Source: Streptomyces griseoluteus (GTDB taxonomy: Bacteria > Actinomycetota > Actinomycetes > Streptomycetales > Streptomycetaceae). From it: a stretch of DNA of 64,000 bases. The stretch lies in contig NZ_SRRU01000001.1 in the NCBI RefSeq assembly GCF_004784465.1, forward strand, positions 992,001 through 1,056,000, read 5' to 3'. The notes beneath the pieces were generated by a model. That model saw nothing but the letters and a program-made list of their open reading frames with translations. It had not been told where the DNA came from and did not search any database. A program made the translations under genes and the position numbers. Positions 25,960 to 36,027 of the stretch are shown in pieces. The first letter of the stretch is position 1. Each line of letters starts with the position of its first letter.

Positions 25960-27609
25960 GTGGCGCAGGTGCCGCAGACATTCCTTGATGCTCTCGCGGT
26001 GCGTACCTGGTGCGGTCTGGCGCTGCGTTCGCTGGGCCGGGCGCGCGAGGAGATCGACGCGATCAATGTCTATCCCGTGGCCGACGGGGACACCGGCACC
26101 AATCTGTATCTGACCGTGGAGTCGGCGACGGCGGCCGTCGAAGCGGTGTTCGCCGGGTACGAGCAAGGCGGTCCTTCGCTCGCGGACGCCTTGCGCGCGA
26201 TGGCCCACGGCGCGCTGATCGGCGCCCGCGGCAACTCCGGCACGATCCTCGCCCAGCTCCTGCGCGGCCTGGCCCAGGTGCTCGCCGCCGACGGCGTGGG
26301 TGACGTGTCCCACGCCGACGGCATCGATCTGCGGCGGGCGCTGCGCCGGGCCGCCGACGCCGCCCGCGAGGCCGTCGCCCACCCGGTCGAGGGCACCGTG
26401 CTCACCGTCGCCTCGGCCGCCGCCGACGCGGCCGACGGAGCCGAGGGCGACTGCGGGGCGGTCGTCCTGGCCGCCTACGAGGGAGCGCGCGCGGCCCTGG
26501 CCGCCACCCCCCGGCAACTGGCCGTGCTCGGCCGCGCCGGGGTCGTGGACGCGGGCGGACGCGGTCTGGTGACCGTGCTGTCCTCACTCGTGGAGGCGGT
26601 CACGGGAGAGGCACTTCCCGAGGAGACGTACACCGGGGCGGCCGGGGCCGACGTCTGCCCGGCGGCCCCCGAGCACGCGGGGGAGGGCGGGCCCGCCTAC
26701 GAGGTCATCTACCTGCTGGAGGCCGACGACGCGGCCGTGGCCCGGCTCCGGGAACGGCTCGACACCCTCGGCGACTCCCTGGTCGTGGTCGGCGGCGACG
26801 GGCTGTGGAACGTCCATGTGCACGTGGACGACGCCGGTGCCGCCGTGGAGGCGGGCGTCGAAGCCGGGCGGCCGCACCGGATCAGGATCACCCACTTCGC
26901 CGTCGGGGACGTCCACACGGGCGGGGAGCGGCCGCCGCGCGAACCGGCGCAGCGGGCCGTCGTCGCCGTGGTGCCCGGCGAGGGGCTGGCCGGGCTGTAC
27001 GCCGAGGCGGGCGCCATCACCGTCCTCGCCCGCCCCGGTGAGCCGCCCGCCAGCGGGGAGCTGGCCCAGGCGCTCCGGCGCGCGCACGCCCGCGAGGTCG
27101 TCCTGCTGCCCAACGACGCCGAACTGCGCCACACGGCCGCCGCGGCCGCCGAGCAGGTACGCGCCGAGGGCGTCCGGGTCGCCCTGATCCCGACCCGCTC
27201 GGCGGTCCAGGGCATCGCGGCGCTGGCCGTGCACGAACCGGAGCGCCGGTTCGACGAGGACGTGGTCCAGATGACCTCGGCCGCCGGTGCCACCCGGTAC
27301 GCCGAGGTGCTCGTCGCCGAGCGCCAGTCGTGGACCACGGCCGGGATCTGCCAGGCCGGGGACGCGCTCGGGCTGATCGACGGCGACGTCGCCGTGATCG
27401 GCCCCGACCTCACCGGCACTGCCGAAACCGTGCTCGACCGCATGCTCCAGGCGGGCGGCGAGCTGGTCACCCTGGTCGTCGGCGACGACGCCCCCGAGGC
27501 CGTCGCCGACCGCCTCGAAGCCCGCGTCCGCGAGTCCTACCTCGCCGTCGACACCGTGGTCTACCGGGGCGGCCGGCAGGGCGCGCCGCTGCTCATCGGC
27601 GTGGAGTGA
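25960..27609 (+). CDS. DAK2/DhaL domain protein (YloV/FakA-like)
   Basis: A 549-residue protein related to the fatty-acid kinase subunit FakA. The N-terminal DhaL-type ATP domain has NVYPVADGDTGTNL near 32-45 and GARGNSGTILAQLL near 88-101. A central region and a C-terminal DegV-like domain follow. By homology it could phosphorylate fatty acids presented by a DegV protein, but no DegV gene is adjacent. The GTG at 25960 has AGGGAGG 6 nt upstream and starts just before the conserved fold. A longer reading frame from 25783 lacks such a site and its extra part is compositionally odd. Confidence 0.88.
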   Translation: MAQVPQTFLDALAVRTWCGLALRSLGRAREEIDAINVYPVADGDTGTNLYLTVESATAAVEAVFAGYEQGGPSLADALRAMAHGALIGARGNSGTILAQLLRGLAQVLAADGVGDVSHADGIDLRRALRRAADAAREAVAHPVEGTVLTVASAAADAADGAEGDCGAVVLAAYEGARAALAATPRQLAVLGRAGVVDAGGRGLVTVLSSLVEAVTGEALPEETYTGAAGADVCPAAPEHAGEGGPAYEVIYLLEADDAAVARLRERLDTLGDSLVVVGGDGLWNVHVHVDDAGAAVEAGVEAGRPHRIRITHFAVGDVHTGGERPPREPAQRAVVAVVPGEGLAGLYAEAGAITVLARPGEPPASGELAQALRRAHAREVVLLPNDAELRHTAAAAAEQVRAEGVRVALIPTRSAVQGIAALAVHEPERRFDEDVVQMTSAAGATRYAEVLVAERQSWTTAGICQAGDALGLIDGDVAVIGPDLTGTAETVLDRMLQAGGELVTLVVGDDAPEAVADRLEARVRESYLAVDTVVYRGGRQGAPLLIGVE

Positions 27610-27619
27610 GCGGCCGGGG

Positions 27620-30466
27620 TCACTCCCCGTCCAGCAGACGGGACGCCGTCCCGCGCCGGAGGCGGACCGTTTCGTCCGTGGCGTCGGCGCCCTCGTAGGC
27701 CGCGAGGACGGCACGCGCGCGTGCCCGTGCCTCGGCCGCCCGTCCCAGCCCGGCCTCCAGCGCGGCGGCCGCCAGTTCTGCGCCGGTGCGGCCGTGCAGG
27801 CCGTCCGTGCCCAGGGTGGCGAACAGCGCGGCCGACCGCTCCAGCTCCGCCAGCGCCTCCTCGCGCTCCTGTGCCACCGAGGCCAGCAGTTCGCCGAACT
27901 GGCGGTGCGTGTGCGCGAGTTCGGTGGTCAGCCGGGCCTCCTCCAGCTGGTCGTCCGCCTCCGCCAGCGCCTCCCCGCACACCCGCGCCGCCCGTGCCAT
28001 CAGCGCCCGCGCGCCCGGCACCCCCGCCTCCAGCCGGGGCGCCAGCCAGGCACGGGCCCGCAGCGCGCGCACGCTGAAGTACGGGTTGCCCAGCGCCTCC
28101 CACAGGTCGCCCGCCCGTACGTACGCCCGGTCCGCCTCCGCGGGGAGATCCGCCTCGGCCAGGGACTCCCCGGCCAGGTGGGCCAGCGTCGCGTGGTCCT
28201 CCTGCTCCGGCCAGTGCTCGGCGATGCCGGCCGCCAGCAGCCGGTGCTCGGCCGCCTGCCGGTGCTCGCCCAGCTCGCTCAGGCAGTCCCCGAGCCACCA
28301 GCGGGTCTGCACCAGCGCGCCGTCCCCGTGCACCTCGGCCGACAGCTCGGTGAGCGCCGACTCCAGCACCTCGGCCGCCTCCGTCCAGCGCCCCTGGCGC
28401 AGCAGCAGTCCGCCCAGCAGATGCCGGCCCCAGGCGCCGAAGGTGCCGCTCTCGCCCGCCTCGTCCGCCCAGTGCGCGGCCTGGAGGGCATGCCCGGCCG
28501 CCTCCTCGGTGCCGCCCCGCGCCCCGATCAGCTCCGCGAGCTGAAGATGGAGCTGGGCCCGCCCGGTCGGCTCCAGATACGCCCCGCCGTGCTCCAGTGC
28601 CGACCGCAGCGCCCGCTCGGCCTCGGCCGGCTCCCCGAGGTGCTGGGACAGCGCCCCCACCCGCGCCTCGTACTCCACGGCGAACCAGGGCAGCCCCGCG
28701 CCCGTGTACTCGGCCGCCGCCCGCCGGAAGAGGCCGGCCGCGCGCGGCAGGTCCCCGCCCAGCTCGGCCAGTTCCGCCAGCATGGCCCGCGCCTCGGCCC
28801 CGCGCGCCACCAGCCGTACGTCGTCCCCGGTGCGGCCGCCGACGAACGCCAGCACCTCCCGCGCGGCCCGCTCCGCCTCCTTTGCCGGGGCGCCCTCGTG
28901 GACGCGGCGCATCAGCACGCGGGCCCGGCTGATCAGCACTCCGGCCGTCTGCCGGGGGCCGGTCGCCTCCTCCGCGTACAGCGCGAGCACCTCGTCGTAC
29001 AACTCGTCGACCGTCTTGCGGGCCGCCTCCGTGTCGCCGGTCAGGGCGCGTACGTACGCTCCACGCGCGCGTGCCGCAAGGGCCTCGCCGGGGTCGCCCG
29101 CCTCCGCGTACAGGGCGGCGGCCTCCTCGAAGAGCGGGATGCCCTCGGGGCCGTGGACCATCGCCTCGTTGTCGGCCAGCTCCGCACGCCCGCGTGCGTC
29201 GAGTTCGGCAACGCCGGCGGCCGACGCGAGGGCCGCCCATGCCTGCGGGGCGTCCGGCTGGAGGGTCTCCGAGAGCCGCCGTGCCCGCGCCAGCAGCTCG
29301 GGCACCCCCGGCTCTTCGGCCGGGACCTCCTCGGGGGCGGGAGGCGGTGCCGGAGCCGTCCGTACGCCCAGCGGGAGGCGCTCCACCAAGGGCTTCGCCG
29401 CCATCGTGGCGCGGGTCAGGTCACCGATGTGCGAGGTGCCGTTGCGCGCGTCGAACCGCGCGGCCAGTTCCAGCGCCTCCCCGCGCGCGTGCGCGGCCAG
29501 CTCCCGCGCGGTCCACGTCCGCCCGGCCGGACCCGGCACCTCCCGGCCGCCCAGACCGAGCGCGGCCAGCCGGTCCATCAGCAGCGTCACCACGGCCAGG
29601 AACTCCAGCAGGCTGCGCGGATGCCCGGTGTCCGTGAAGTACGCGGGCCGCTCCGCCAGCAGCTCCAGCGCGCGCTCCTCGTTCCCGCTCAGCGCGCAGA
29701 ACTCCACGTGGGCGGCGTACGCGTCCCGCATGCTCTCCATCGGCCGCACCAGCCGGATGCCCCGCAGATGATGGGCGCGCGCCTCCTCCACCCGGCCCAG
29801 CCGCAGCAGCGGCACCAGCGAGCGGGCCAGCACTCCGTGCGGCTCGTGCGCACAGACGAACTCGCCCTCCAGCACCGGCGTCCACAGCTCCAGCGCCTCC
29901 GCGTCCCGCCCCGACCGCGCCTGCCAGCCGCCCTGCCCGCCCAGCTCGCAGGCGTGGCAGTCGGCCATGTCGTCCCGGTCGGCGGCCAGCCACGCGCGGT
30001 ACGCCCGCTCGGCCCGCGCCCGGTCCCCGATGTGCGAGGCGATGCCGAACTCGGCCGCGCGCACGGCCCGTTCGGAATACCCGGCGACCCGGTAACGGCG
30101 CTCCATCTCGGCGAGCCAGTTCTCCACCGACGCCAGCGGGATGTGCGGCTGGCCCAGCATGCCCGCGGTCATCCACTTGAACGTCCAGTGCAGCGCGTGC
30201 GCCTCGTACGCGTCGAAGTCCTCCGGACGCTCGTCCCACATCCGCAGCAGCCGCGCGAACGGGACGAACACCCGGTCCTTCTCCGAGCTGTAGTTGTAGA
30301 CCTTCACCTGATGACCGAGCGCCTCGATCACCGCGAGCGGGATGTCCAGCTTCTCGGCCTCGGTGAGGAGTTCCTCGGCGCGCGCGTTGCGCGCCGGGCC
30401 CTCCGGCCGCTCCGCGTTCTCCGCCATGGCCTGGCGCAGCGCCTCGAAGTCCATGATCCGGCTCAT
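27620..30466 (-). CDS. Large TPR-like helical-repeat protein coupled to an Hsp90-family gene
   Basis: A 948-residue soluble protein with no signal or membrane segment. It consists of many Ala/Glu/Leu-rich helix pairs of TPR type: for example AEFGIASHIGDRARAERAYR near 140-160, LFEEAAALYAEAGDPGEALAA near 485-505, and LAHLAGESLAEADLPAEAD near 755-773. I do not recognise a named family. The N-terminal 200 residues (LHWTFKWMTAGMLGQPHIP) look more conserved in character and may be a specific domain. Its ATG overlaps the Hsp90-like gene's stop (ATGA), so the two proteins are made together. A co-chaperone or substrate-adaptor role for the Hsp90 is a natural inference but unproven. It converges with the DAK2 gene, which ends 10 nt away. 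Confidence 0.85.
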   Translation of the reverse strand: MSRIMDFEALRQAMAENAERPEGPARNARAEELLTEAEKLDIPLAVIEALGHQVKVYNYSSEKDRVFVPFARLLRMWDERPEDFDAYEAHALHWTFKWMTAGMLGQPHIPLASVENWLAEMERRYRVAGYSERAVRAAEFGIASHIGDRARAERAYRAWLAADRDDMADCHACELGGQGGWQARSGRDAEALELWTPVLEGEFVCAHEPHGVLARSLVPLLRLGRVEEARAHHLRGIRLVRPMESMRDAYAAHVEFCALSGNEERALELLAERPAYFTDTGHPRSLLEFLAVVTLLMDRLAALGLGGREVPGPAGRTWTARELAAHARGEALELAARFDARNGTSHIGDLTRATMAAKPLVERLPLGVRTAPAPPPAPEEVPAEEPGVPELLARARRLSETLQPDAPQAWAALASAAGVAELDARGRAELADNEAMVHGPEGIPLFEEAAALYAEAGDPGEALAARARGAYVRALTGDTEAARKTVDELYDEVLALYAEEATGPRQTAGVLISRARVLMRRVHEGAPAKEAERAAREVLAFVGGRTGDDVRLVARGAEARAMLAELAELGGDLPRAAGLFRRAAAEYTGAGLPWFAVEYEARVGALSQHLGEPAEAERALRSALEHGGAYLEPTGRAQLHLQLAELIGARGGTEEAAGHALQAAHWADEAGESGTFGAWGRHLLGGLLLRQGRWTEAAEVLESALTELSAEVHGDGALVQTRWWLGDCLSELGEHRQAAEHRLLAAGIAEHWPEQEDHATLAHLAGESLAEADLPAEADRAYVRAGDLWEALGNPYFSVRALRARAWLAPRLEAGVPGARALMARAARVCGEALAEADDQLEEARLTTELAHTHRQFGELLASVAQEREEALAELERSAALFATLGTDGLHGRTGAELAAAALEAGLGRAAEARARARAVLAAYEGADATDETVRLRRGTASRLLDGE

Positions 30467-32307
30467 CGTCCCTCGCCCTCTCCGAGTACCGCCCGGTCCA
30501 GCAGTCCGGCGAACGCCCGGTTCACGAGCGCCGAGTCGGCCGGCCGCAGCGGGCGGTGGGCCAGCAGCAGCGCCTGGCCGTACAGCGCCTCGGCCGCCGT
30601 GCCCGTCAGCTCCGGGTCGGTCAGTGAACCGACGCGCCGCACCAGCGGGTTGAGATGGTTCAGCACCAGCCGGGCGCGTGGCGCGGTGCCGCGCAGCGAG
30701 CCCAGGATGCCCGCCCACAGGTCGTCCGCCCGCTCCTCCGCGTCCGCCCGCGCCCGCTCGTGCCGCGCCGACCGGTCGTCCAGATGCAGTGCGGGCACCG
30801 ACACCGGGTGGAACGCCCGCAGCACCACATCGCAGTCCAGCGGATCGAGCCTGGCCCGCGCGGCCGCCAGGAAGCCGGAAAGCGCCAGCTCCGCCGCCGG
30901 GTCCACCGAGTCCAGATGCGCGGTCACCGTGTCCGCGTCCAGCTCCGCGACCACCGTGCCCGGCCGCACCGACGGCAGGGCCTCCACCAGCTCCGCGTCG
31001 TAGGTGTAACCCCCGTTCACCACCCCGATGCCCTGGGCCGCGGCGATCGGCGCGACCTGGCGGAACTCCTCCACGCTCCGGGTGAAGTGCACCACCGGGT
31101 GCCGTCGGGCGAACTCCTCCAGCGACAGCTCCCCGTCACTGGTCTCGAACGGCAGCCACGGCAGCATGACCCGCAGCATCTCGCCGTCGTGCCGGGCCAG
31201 CGCCCGCACCCCGAGATGGTGCACGGCCAGGAAGGCCGAGAGCCGCTCCGGGGCACCCGCCGCGAGCCCCGTCAGCCAGTCCCGCACCCGCGCGCCCAGC
31301 GCCTCGCGCACCCCGGCCAGCGTCTCGTCCTCGTACAGCGCCTCGCGCGAGGCGGTGGGCCGCAGCGTGTCCGTGTCCAGCACGCAGCGCACGAAGAACG
31401 CCCAGTCGGGCAGGAGCTGTTCGGCGCGCTCGGTGAGCAGCATGCCCTTCAGGTGCACCCGGTGCGTGGCCCGCTGCGCCGGGCTCACCGCCGAGGGGAG
31501 GACGTACGCCACCCCGCGCACCCCGGCCAGCGGCACGTCCAGCGTGATCGCGTCCAGCGGGGTGAAGCCGAACAGCTCCCGGCAGTGCGCCTCCAGCGCC
31601 GCCCGCCGCTCCTCCTGGCTCGGCCAGGGGCGGTCCCAGGGCGCCGGGAGGTCGGTGACCGGCTCGTCGTCCACCCGTACGTCGTACGGCAGCAGCGAGC
31701 CGAAGTCCCGTGCCAGGGTGCGCACCCGCGCGGGCGCCAGCCACTCACCGGCACCCGGCCGCGCCACCAGGTGCACGGTCGTGCCCGGCTCCGGGCGCGC
31801 CGAGTCCGGCAGGGTCCGCACGGTGTACGAGCCGTCGTCGGCGGCCGTCCACTCCACCGGCGGGGCGCCGGGCGTACGGGCGCTGCGGCTGACCACGCGG
31901 ATGCGCTCGGCGACCACGAAGCAGGCCAGCAGACCGATGCCGAACCGGCCGAGGAACCCGGAGCGGGTCTCCTCAAGGCCCTCCGCCCGCTTGGAGCTGC
32001 GGCCGATGGTCGCCAGCAGGGTGTGCACGTCCGACTCGGTGAGCCCGATGCCGCTGTCCTCCACCCTGAGCCCGCCCCGCCCGTCCGGGAACAGCCGCAC
32101 CCGCGCCGGGGCGCCGGGCTCCTCCGCCCGCCGGGCGGTGACCGCGTCCACGGCGTTCTGGAGCAGCTCGCGCAGGTAGACCCTGGGACTGGAGTACAGG
32201 TGCTGGGAGAGCAGGTCGACCAGACCGCGCAGGTCGACCTGGAAGGTGTGCGGAGGGGCGGGCTCGGAGGCCGGGGATGACTGGGAGGTCTGGGAGTCCA
32301 TCGTCAC
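30463..32307 (-). CDS. Divergent Hsp90 (HtpG)-family chaperone ATPase
   Basis: A 614-residue Hsp90-family protein, slightly shorter than E. coli HtpG. The GHKL ATP site is intact: LRELLQNAVDA (Glu47, Asn51, Asp54), VEDSGIGLT (Asp84, Gly86, Gly88) and the lid loop GRFGIGLL (120-127). The middle domain keeps RVHLKGMLLTERAEQLLPDW and the catalytic-loop arginine in ASREALYED near 320, so ATP hydrolysis is likely. The C-terminal part is poorly similar and has no MEEVD-type tail. GTG 32307 or ATG 32301 could start it; neither has a strong ribosome site. It is translationally coupled to the large helical-repeat gene and divergent from recG. This may be a second Hsp90 besides a normal HtpG elsewhere. 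Confidence 0.88.
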   Translation of the reverse strand: MTMDSQTSQSSPASEPAPPHTFQVDLRGLVDLLSQHLYSSPRVYLRELLQNAVDAVTARRAEEPGAPARVRLFPDGRGGLRVEDSGIGLTESDVHTLLATIGRSSKRAEGLEETRSGFLGRFGIGLLACFVVAERIRVVSRSARTPGAPPVEWTAADDGSYTVRTLPDSARPEPGTTVHLVARPGAGEWLAPARVRTLARDFGSLLPYDVRVDDEPVTDLPAPWDRPWPSQEERRAALEAHCRELFGFTPLDAITLDVPLAGVRGVAYVLPSAVSPAQRATHRVHLKGMLLTERAEQLLPDWAFFVRCVLDTDTLRPTASREALYEDETLAGVREALGARVRDWLTGLAAGAPERLSAFLAVHHLGVRALARHDGEMLRVMLPWLPFETSDGELSLEEFARRHPVVHFTRSVEEFRQVAPIAAAQGIGVVNGGYTYDAELVEALPSVRPGTVVAELDADTVTAHLDSVDPAAELALSGFLAAARARLDPLDCDVVLRAFHPVSVPALHLDDRSARHERARADAEERADDLWAGILGSLRGTAPRARLVLNHLNPLVRRVGSLTDPELTGTAAEALYGQALLLAHRPLRPADSALVNRAFAGLLDRAVLGEGEGR

Positions 32308-32495
32308 GGCGCCGGTGGGAGGTGCTTCGCGCGGCGCGGGGTCGGGCGGTCGGGTGCCGTGGGGGCGGTGACCGCGGGGGATGGCCGGAGGCGCGTCATC
32401 CTAGGCCCGGAGGTCCGAGCTGACCAGGTGTTTCGGGGATCTCGCCGGGGCCGGGCGGAGTCACCTGTACGGCGATGTCGGTGGTGTGGTGTGCA

Positions 32496-34697
32496 ATGGA
32501 TCTCGTGCCCGCACTGCGAGAACCCCTGAAGAAGGTGCTCGGTCCCGCCACCGCGAAGGTGATGGCCGAGAACCTCGGCCTGCACACCGTCGGCGACCTC
32601 CTGCACCACTACCCCCGCAGATACGAGGAGCGCGGCCAGCTCACCCACCTCGCCGACCTGCCCATGGACGAGCACGTCACCGTGGTCGCCCAGGTCGCCG
32701 ACGCCCGGCTGCACACCTTCGCCTCCTCGCGCGCCCCGCGCGGCAAGGGCCAGCGGCTGGAGGTCACCATCACGGACGGCAGCGGCCGCCTCCAACTGGT
32801 CTTCTTCGGCAACGGCGTGCACAAACCGCACAAGGAACTGCTGCCCGGCACCCGCGCGATGTTCTCCGGCAAGGTCTCCGTCTTCAACCGCCGCCTCCAA
32901 CTCGCCCACCCGGCGTACGAATTGCTGGACAAGGACGCCGAGGACGGCGACGAGGCCGTGGAGAGCTGGGCGGGCTCCCTGATCCCGATCTACCCCGCCA
33001 CCGCCAAACTGGAGTCCTGGAAGATCGGCAAGGCGGTGCAGACCGTGCTGCCCAGCGTCCAGGAGGCCGTCGACCCGCTCCCCGAGTCCTTGCGCGAGGG
33101 GCGTGGCCTGGTCGAGCTGCCCGAGGCCCTGGTCAAGATCCACCGTCCCGCCGCCAAGGCCGACATCGCCGACGCCCGCGCCCGCCTCAAGTGGGACGAG
33201 GCGTTCGTCCTCCAGGTCGCCCTGGCCCGCCGCCGCTACGCCGACACCCAGCTCCCCGCCGTCCCCCGCCGCCCCCTCGAAGACGGCCTGCTCACCGCCT
33301 TCGACGCCCGCCTCCCCTTCACTCTCACCGAGGGCCAGCAACGCGTCTCCGCCGAGATCTTCACCGACCTCGCCACCGCCCACCCGATGCACCGGCTGCT
33401 CCAGGGAGAAGTGGGGTCGGGCAAGACCATGGTGGCGTTGCGCGCCATGCTCGCCGTGGTCGATGCCGGGGGGCAGGCGGCCATGCTCGCGCCCACCGAG
33501 GTGCTGGCCCAGCAGCATCACCGGTCGGTCACCGAGATGATGGGAGAGCTGGCCGAGGGGGGCATGCTGGGCGGGTCGGAGCACGGGACCAAGGTGGTGC
33601 TGCTGACCGGGTCGATGGGGGCTGCCGCGCGCAGGCAGGCGCTGCTCGACATCGTCACCGGTGAGGCGGGGATCGTCATCGGCACCCACGCGCTCATCGA
33701 GGACAAGGTCCAGTTCCACGACCTCGGCCTGGTCGTCGTGGACGAACAGCACCGCTTCGGCGTCGAGCAGCGTGACGCCCTGCGCGGCAAGGGCAAGCAG
33801 CCCCCGCACCTGCTCGTGATGACGGCCACCCCGATCCCGCGCACGGTCGCGATGACGGTCTTCGGCGACCTGGAGACCTCGGTCCTCGATCAGCTCCCGG
33901 CCGGCCGCTCCCCGATCGCCACCCATGTCGTCCCGGCCGCCGACAAGCCCCACTTCCTCGCCCGCGCCTGGGAGCGCGTCCGGGAGGAGGTCGAGAACGG
34001 CCACCAGGCGTACGTCGTCTGCCCCCGCATCGGCGACGAGGACGAGAGCGCCGCCGAGAAGAAGGCCGCCGAGGGCGACAAGCGGCCCCCGCTCGCCGTC
34101 CTCGACATCGCCGACCAGCTCGCCCGCGGCCCGCTCCAGGGCCTCAGGGCCGAGGTGCTGCACGGCAGGATGCACCCCGACGACAAAGACGCCGTGATGC
34201 GCCGCTTCGCCGCCGGGGAGACGGACGTGCTGGTCGCCACCACGGTCATCGAGGTCGGCGTCAACGTCCCCAACGCCACCGCGATGGTCATCATGGACGC
34301 CGACCGCTTCGGCGTCTCCCAGCTCCACCAGCTGCGCGGCCGCGTCGGCCGCGGCTCGGCCCCCGGCCTGTGCCTCCTGGTCAGTGAGATGCCCGAGGCG
34401 AGCCCGGCCCGCCAGCGTCTCAACGCCGTCGCCTCCACCCTCGACGGCTTCGAACTCTCCCGCATCGACCTCGAACAACGCCGCGAGGGCGACGTCCTCG
34501 GCCAGGCCCAGTCCGGCGCCCGTACCAGCCTCCGGGTCCTGGAGGTGATCGAGGACGAGGAAATCATCGCGGAGGCAAGAGAGGAAGCGGCAGTGTTGGT
34601 GGCGGCGGACCCGGAGCTGGAGCGCCTCCCCGGCCTGCGCACAGCCCTGGAGGCCCTCCTGGACGAGGAAAGAGAGCAGTACCTGGAAAAGGGCTGA
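32496..34697 (+). CDS. recG: ATP-dependent DNA helicase RecG
   Basis: A 733-residue superfamily 2 helicase that remodels stalled replication forks and branched DNA. An N-terminal wedge/OB domain (about 1-190) is followed by helicase motifs: Walker A GEVGSGKT near 304-311, DEQH in VVDEQHRFGVEQ near 415, TATPIPRT near 447, and motif VI HQLRGRVGRGS near 613. The ATG at 32496 (MDLVPAL) fits the domain start; a frame-compatible ATG at 32475 is possible. It is divergent from the Hsp90-like gene. Confidence 0.96.
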   Translation: MDLVPALREPLKKVLGPATAKVMAENLGLHTVGDLLHHYPRRYEERGQLTHLADLPMDEHVTVVAQVADARLHTFASSRAPRGKGQRLEVTITDGSGRLQLVFFGNGVHKPHKELLPGTRAMFSGKVSVFNRRLQLAHPAYELLDKDAEDGDEAVESWAGSLIPIYPATAKLESWKIGKAVQTVLPSVQEAVDPLPESLREGRGLVELPEALVKIHRPAAKADIADARARLKWDEAFVLQVALARRRYADTQLPAVPRRPLEDGLLTAFDARLPFTLTEGQQRVSAEIFTDLATAHPMHRLLQGEVGSGKTMVALRAMLAVVDAGGQAAMLAPTEVLAQQHHRSVTEMMGELAEGGMLGGSEHGTKVVLLTGSMGAAARRQALLDIVTGEAGIVIGTHALIEDKVQFHDLGLVVVDEQHRFGVEQRDALRGKGKQPPHLLVMTATPIPRTVAMTVFGDLETSVLDQLPAGRSPIATHVVPAADKPHFLARAWERVREEVENGHQAYVVCPRIGDEDESAAEKKAAEGDKRPPLAVLDIADQLARGPLQGLRAEVLHGRMHPDDKDAVMRRFAAGETDVLVATTVIEVGVNVPNATAMVIMDADRFGVSQLHQLRGRVGRGSAPGLCLLVSEMPEASPARQRLNAVASTLDGFELSRIDLEQRREGDVLGQAQSGARTSLRVLEVIEDEEIIAEAREEAAVLVAADPELERLPGLRTALEALLDEEREQYLEKG

Positions 34698-35921
<1,224 letters not shown>

Positions 35922-36027
35922 CGCCCCAGGGGTGCGGCCGGGCGAGGTGACAACACGTCACCCGGTGTCGGACGGCCGCCCCAGGGCCGTACAGTCGTCC
36001 CGTCCGTCTCCAACACAGCAGTAGAGA

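Noticed and set aside
27794-31003. Plus-strand frame of over 1000 codons opposite the Hsp90/helical-repeat genes
   Set aside because: The minus-strand frames have recognisable Hsp90 motifs and an ATGA coupling. The plus frame is rich in Arg/Gln/Pro and spans both genes.
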